This document shows positions 8,601 to 11,766 of a stretch of DNA of 11,766 nt, in pieces (positions within the stretch are counted from its first letter, which is position 1; every line of letters begins with the position of its first letter). Position numbers and translations under genes: made by a program. The notes under the pieces were generated by a model that was given only the letters and a program-made list of their open reading frames with translations, made no database searches and had not been told where the DNA came from. Source of the stretch: Gonium pectorale (taxonomy: Eukaryota > Chlorophyta > Chlorophyceae > Chlamydomonadales > Volvocaceae); NCBI GenBank assembly GCA_001584585.1, contig LSYV01000025.1, positions 1,366,947 through 1,378,712 on the forward strand, read 5' to 3'.

Positions 8601-11600
8601 CGGCAGCAACGTCTCGAGCAATACCGCCAGCAGCAACGCCTCCGGTGCCAGCGGCGGCGCGCTGTACGTCGGCGGCGGGCTGGCGGGCGCAATCGCCGTA
8701 CAGGGCGGCAGCCGGATGTCGCACAATGTGGCGGGCGGCCGCGGCGGCGCGGTGTGCGCCGACGGCGGCGAGGGGCTCGACGGCGCCGCCAGCGTGGTGG
8801 TGGGCGAGGGCAGCGAGCTCAGCGGCAACGTGGCGGTGGCCCTCTCCGGCGGCGCTGTGCACCTCGGCCGCGGCCTGGCCCTGATGGCCGTGCGCAATGG
8901 CAGCCGCGTGGAGGACAACTCGGCGGCTGGCGAGCGGGGCGGTGCTGTCTACGTGGTGCGCTCGATGGGCCGCCTGGAGGTCTCACACGGCAGCAGCCTC
9001 TCCCGCAACGCCGCCAAGCTCGCGGGCGGGGGCGTGTACGTCGAGCGGGACGTGGGCGTCGTCGACGTCCGCGATGGCAGCGGGATCGACGGCAACACCA
9101 TCTGGCAGGGCAGCGGGGCGGGGCTGGCCGTGTTGGGCAGCCTGGGCGAGCTGGCCGTGACGGCCAACAGCTCGCTGTCCGGCAACGCGGCGAACAACTC
9201 GGTGCGCTTCCTGGAGGCCAAGGGCGGCGGCGTGTGGGTGCGCGGCAACCTCAGCCGCGTCCTCGTGTCCGGCCGCAGCGCCATCAGCGACAATGCTGCC
9301 AAGCAGGGCGGCGCCGCGCTGCTGGTGTTCGGGAACGCGGGTTCGATTCGCGTGGAGGGTGAAAGCTGCGTGTGCGGCAACCTCGCCGGCATGGTCGACG
9401 GCGACGGCTCGGCCGCCGGCGCCATCCACGTGGTGGGCCGGCTGGAGGAGCTGGTCGTGACCGGCGGCTCACAGCTGTCGTACAACATCGTGTCGTACGG
9501 CGACGGCTTCGGCGGCGCGGTGCGCGTCGACGGCGGCGTCGGCGAGGTGGTGGTGTGCGACCGCAGCGCGCTGAGCCACAACATGGGCGGCCTGGGTGGC
9601 GTGCTGCACGTGCCCGACCCGCCGGGTCGCGACGCGCTCGCGATCCGCAGCTTCACGCTCTGCGGCGCGAGTAACATGAGCGGCAACGTGGCGCGGACGC
9701 TGGGCGGCGCGTTCTACGTGCAGGGTCGGGTGGGCGCCCTGCGGATAGAGGGCGGCAGCCGCGTGTCCGACAACGTCGGGCGCAACCTGGCGGGCGGGCT
9801 GTACCTGTCCAAGCCCGTACGGCAGCTCGTCATAACCGACAGCACCGTGTCAAACAACTCAGCCTTCTTTGACCACGCGGGCTTCCTGTACCAGGCGGTG
9901 AGTTGGTGGTTGGCGGTTGAGCGGTTTAACGGTTGGGCGGTTGGGCGCATGCCGTCCGTGTGTTCGGGTGCGATATATGTTGTCGGCATCCGTGCAGGTT
10001 TCAGCGCCCTCGTCGTCGGCGGCGGGGAGGAGAGTTGGCGGCAAAGGGGCCTGCATAGCACCGCACCGCACCGCACCGCACCGCCTGCATGGAGCATTCC
10101 TGTTTTTGCATGTTCCTATCGGGCGTTTCCTCCGGGCTTCCGACCGCCACCTTTCATTCGTTCCAGTCAAACCGGACCCATCAAGTCGTACGTGACTCCC
10201 GTCGGCGCTTTCCTCCCGCGACCTCCCCCCATGCCCGCTCCCAGGTGCAAAACGGCGGCCCGGCCGACGTGCAACGTAACCTGGCCGAAGGCCCCTTCTC
10301 GGTCACCATCGCCCGATCCACCATTGCATCCAACTACGCCTGGAAGAACGGCGGGGCGCTGTACTTTTGGTTCAACGCCGCGCTGCCAACCGTAACGGCC
10401 GACGGCGCCAACGGCAACAACGGCAGCCCCAATGGAATCGCGGCGGCCGCAGCCGCAGAGCTGCTGCGGGCGCAGCTGCAAGCCAACGCGACGCTTGACA
10501 TCCGCATCTCGGACTCCACCTTTTACAATAACTCGGTCGGCACCGGCTCCGGCGGCGCGCTGTTCGTCACCAACGTCCTGAACTATGTGGTGGAAGCGGC
10601 ACCCCAGGGCGGCAGCAGCGCCGCAGGGGCAAACAGCAGCAGCAGCAGCAACACGACCCAGATCCGCCTGGCGGCGGTCAACCTCGCGGTCAACGTCGTG
10701 CTCACCAACTGCACCTTCTCGTCCAACGCGGCCGCCACCTTCAAGGACCGCTTCCCGTACAGCGACGTCAGCAGCACGCTGCGCGGCCACGGCGGCGCGG
10801 TGTTCGTCTGGTCGCGCCCCTCCAGCTCCCTGCTGGGTGGAGCCACAATCGTGGCATCCTCCGCTGCCGGCGCCCGCGCCGCCCCTCCGCCAGCTTCCGT
10901 CGGCGCCGGGGGCGGTAGCAGCGGCAACGCATCGTCGTCGCCGTCGTCGGCCTTGACGTGCCCCAAGCACGCGTCGCCGGCAGCTGGGCCCGCCTCCCCT
11001 CCTCCCTGGGACGTCTACGACCCCACGCCGGACGGTCCTTTTGAGGCGCCCTGGCCGCCGCTCAGCTTCCCCTGCCGCCTGGCCATGGTCGGCGTGGACG
11101 TGGAGGGAAACACGGCGGCCGGCGGCTACGGCGGCGGCGTCGCGGCCGTCAACTGCGCCGCGCGCTTCACCCGGTGCCGCTTCGCCAACAACACGAGCAC
11201 GCTGCGAGGCGGCGGCTTCGCGTTCATGGACTATGCGGTCCCGACCATCGTCGCACCGAGCCCCAGCATTCCCGGGTCCAGCCTACTGGCATCTTCAGCA
11301 GCCCCTCCTCCTCCTCCTCCTCCTCAGGAGGGGGTGTACGGTGGAGAGCCGCCTTGCCCATCCGCTGCCGACGGTGGCGCCCAGCAGGGCGCTGATCCGT
11401 CGGCGCCCTGGCTGCTGGTGGAGGGCTCCACGGTGGAGGGGAACGCGGCCGCGGACGGTGGCGGCTTTTTCCTGGAAGTGAACAGGACCTCGGCCCTGGT
11501 GCGAACCTGTACCGTGTCCGGCAACCGGGCGACCGCAGGTCGGGGCGGCGGCGCGCTGCTCCTTGTAAACAGCACCAGCAGCGGCGGCAAGGGCGGCTAC

Positions 11601-11766
11601 GCGCCTGCTGCGGCAGCACCCTCCTCGCCTGCTGGTGAAACCAGCACCCCAGGTTGGCCTGACGGCACGAGCAGCGGCAGCGCAGGAGGCGGTAACTCCT
11701 CCTCCTCCTCATCCGCCTACCCCGCCGTCGTGCTGGTGGGTGTGCAGCTGGACGGGAACGATGCCT
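5599..11766 (+). CDS. Large secreted parallel beta-helix protein with Pmp-like repeats (4 predicted coding exons, 3' end outside window)
   Basis: Predicted coding parts are 5599-5695, 6053-7152, 7945-9897 and 10245-11766, at least 1557 residues. An N-terminal signal sequence (residues 1-36) precedes an Ala/Gly-rich lead-in, then roughly 30 or more beta-helix coils. Typical coils read SxLSxNxA...GGAVYV or FxxN...GGALFV. The Asn turn and the GGA-[ILV] motif are the two signatures of the chlamydial Pmp repeat and also fit right-handed beta-helix/pectin-lyase-like folds. Coils alternate with Ser/Gly/Pro-rich linkers and many N-x-S/T sequons, suggesting an extracellular or cell-wall glycoprotein. 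No catalytic motif is seen, so an adhesive or structural role is only inferred. All joins keep frame, and coils continue seamlessly across both inner introns. The 3' end, any membrane segment and the stop codon lie beyond the window. It lacks an autotransporter context, so bacterial origin is not supported. Confidence 0.85.
5696..6052 (+). other. Predicted intron 1 (357 nt, phase 1)
   Basis: The donor is GTACGT. The acceptor is ATTGCAG ending at 6052 after a C-rich stretch (CCCCCTCCCAG, CCAACCTCCC). Frame 1 stays open through part of it from 5857, so the exon 2 boundary is not fixed by stops and a longer 5' exon is possible. Confidence 0.4.
6053..7152 (+). CDS. Exon 2: N-terminal region and first beta-helix coils
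   Basis: Frame 1 encodes residues 33-399. It begins with an Ala-rich lead-in, then VTCRIAIEGNAT and a Gly-only linker (about 6322-6355). Next is WGVTLRDVAHLRLEHSVVRG, the first clear beta-strand/turn pattern. LYGSG occurs twice about 68 bases apart (near 6679 and 6747). The last part holds FISN (333-336) and FMDN (381-384), followed by GGALAI, the F-x-x-N/GGA pair of Pmp-type coils. A long minus-strand open frame over the same DNA (5985-7325) is a GC-bias shadow. The exon ends at GCGCTG before a consensus GTGCGT donor, phase 0. N-glycosylation sequons are frequent. Confidence 0.85.
7587..7628. repeat. Six exact CCCCCCT units inside intron 2
   Basis: A 7-nt unit is repeated six times without error, forming a pure pyrimidine strand. 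The minus (template) strand carries six runs of six G, able in principle to form a G-quadruplex. The homopurine/homopyrimidine mirror tract can form a triplex. Confidence 0.95.
7637..7837. repeat. Three diverged copies of a ~34-nt motif, spaced 77 and 90 nt
   Basis: The copies are at 7637-7670, 7714-7747 and 7804-7837. Each begins CCAGC(C/T)TT(A/G)CAC and continues through a CG-rich centre into GCG(T/C)G-like ends. The spacers between them share CACAAGTGCC. The pattern suggests an old 77-90-nt intronic minisatellite. Confidence 0.65.
7945..9897 (+). CDS. Exon 3: about 20 tandem parallel beta-helix coils
   Basis: Frame 1, 651 codons (residues 400-1050), consists almost wholly of coils of 27-39 residues. 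The consensus is [hydrophobic]xVxxGSxLSxNxA, a variable loop, then GGAVYVxGxLG. I count 20 coils, from VDLHLDGSELSGN to STVSNNSAFF. The variable loops hold Gly-runs (coils 3 and 6) or longer inserts. Coil 15 has ESCVCGN, one of the few Cys pairs. Here the Asn turn is mostly S-x-[LV]-S-x-N rather than the F-x-x-N of exons 2 and 4, so the array probably grew by its own internal duplication. The fold is inferred to be a solenoid. No active-site residues are recognised. A 321-codon minus-strand frame (7953-8918) is a composition shadow. Confidence 0.92.
9898..10244 (+). other. Intron 3 (347 nt, phase 0)
   Basis: The donor is a consensus GTGAGT after CAGGCG. The acceptor is CCCGCTCCCAG after a strong C-rich tract. 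The length is not a multiple of three, so retention shifts frame and ends at 10393-10395. It begins with GGTTGGGC-like repeats. It also contains CACCG repeats, listed separately. Confidence 0.88.
10058..10084. repeat. (GCACC)n short tandem repeat in intron 3
   Basis: About five consecutive CACCG/GCACC units follow GCATA. It is an ordinary intronic microsatellite. Confidence 0.9.
10245..11766 (+). CDS. Exon 4: further beta-helix coils with Ser/Pro/Gly linkers (open at window end)
   Basis: Frame 3 is open for 507 codons plus one base with no stop (residues 1051 onward). Coils include TIASNYAWKNGGALYF, FYNN (1143-1146) with GGALFV, FSSN (1208-1211) with GGAVFVW, FANN (1363-1366) with GGGFAF, TVEGNAAADGGGFFL, TVSGNRATAGRGGGALLLV and, at the edge, VQLDGNDA. 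Between coils are low-complexity linkers: a Ser run near 10640, a Ser/Ala/Gly segment near 10900-10990, seven Pro codons (11304-11324) and a Ser/Gly stretch near 11660-11720. F-x-x-N coils dominate, as in exon 2 and unlike exon 3. The start is set by the splice acceptor at 10243-10244. Candidate internal splice sites exist but are not needed. Confidence 0.9.
   Translation, partial: MQNGGPADVQRNLAEGPFSVTIARSTIASNYAWKNGGALYFWFNAALPTVTADGANGNNGSPNGIAAAAAAELLRAQLQANATLDIRISDSTFYNNSVGTGSGGALFVTNVLNYVVEAAPQGGSSAAGANSSSSSNTTQIRLAAVNLAVNVVLTNCTFSSNAAATFKDRFPYSDVSSTLRGHGGAVFVWSRPSSSLLGGATIVASSAAGARAAPPPASVGAGGGSSGNASSSPSSALTCPKHASPAAGPASPPPWDVYDPTPDGPFEAPWPPLSFPCRLAMVGVDVEGNTAAGGYGGGVAAVNCAARFTRCRFANNTSTLRGGGFAFMDYAVPTIVAPSPSIPGSSLLASSAAPPPPPPPQEGVYGGEPPCPSAADGGAQQGADPSAPWLLVEGSTVEGNAAADGGGFFLEVNRTSALVRTCTVSGNRATAGRGGGALLLVNSTSSGGKGGYAPAAAAPSSPAGETSTPGWPDGTSSGSAGGGNSSSSSSAYPAVVLVGVQLDGNDA
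11304..11327 (+). repeat. (CCT)7-CAG: poly-Pro codons that mimic a 3' splice site
   Basis: Seven CCT codons then CAG encode a Pro run and Gln inside a linker. The same bases form a polypyrimidine tract followed by CAG and then G, a textbook acceptor shape. No good upstream donor in a matching phase is evident, so I read it as coding. Confidence 0.8.

Noticed and set aside
7953..8918. 321-codon minus-strand open frame over exon 3
   Set aside because: The periodicity mirrors the sense repeats and the product is Pro/Ser/Ala-rich without features. It is a shadow frame.
8754..9362. 202-codon Arg/Gly-rich plus-strand frame inside exon 3
   Set aside because: It is an out-of-frame reading of GGC/CGG repeat codons, and the frame-1 coils are clearly the coding frame.
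5599..11766. Gene acquired from Chlamydiae because of the Pmp motifs
   Set aside because: The motifs are short and recur in many beta-helix proteins. The gene has host-style introns, codon use and linkers, and no autotransporter barrel is visible.

Overview
The window looks like nuclear DNA of a green alga, most likely a volvocine (Chlamydomonas/Volvox-like) species. The coding sequence is very GC-rich with G/C-ending codons and Ala/Gly/Ser-rich proteins. Introns are short with GTGCGT or GTGAGT donors and CAG acceptors. There are no bacterial-style operons or ribosome binding sites. The assignment rests on sequence style, not on a search.

Layout. (1) 2-430: a broken HNH/His-Me-finger endonuclease-type zinc-binding domain; its two halves lie in different frames. 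(2) 431-1360: no supportable gene. (3) About 1362-2879: protein-like blocks suggesting a helical-repeat protein, interrupted by two in-frame stops and about three frame changes, so read as a pseudogene of unknown identity. (4) 2880-5598: intergenic DNA with a (TGCC)n microsatellite, a strong 10-bp hairpin, a cluster of inverted and direct repeats, and an AT-richer stretch just before the next gene. (5) 5599 to the window end: one large plus-strand gene that runs off the right edge.

The large gene is the main content. I reconstruct four coding exons (5599-5695, 6053-7152, 7945-9897, 10245-11766+), at least 1557 codons, with reading phases that agree at all three junctions. The first exon is the least certain; it would supply an N-terminal signal sequence. 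The rest is a predicted extracellular right-handed parallel beta-helix protein. Coils of about 30 residues carry an Asn-turn motif (S-x-L/V-S-x-N or F-x-x-N) followed by a GGA-[VLI] motif. These are the two hallmark motifs of the chlamydial polymorphic membrane protein (Pmp) repeat, here in an intron-containing nuclear gene. Exon 3 is flanked by phase-0 introns, is exactly 651 codons long and holds about 20 consecutive coils. Its introns contain tandem repeats, including six exact CCCCCCT units.

The three gene regions show no evident functional link. The left part looks like decayed mobile or host coding DNA; the right part is an apparently intact surface or secreted protein gene.
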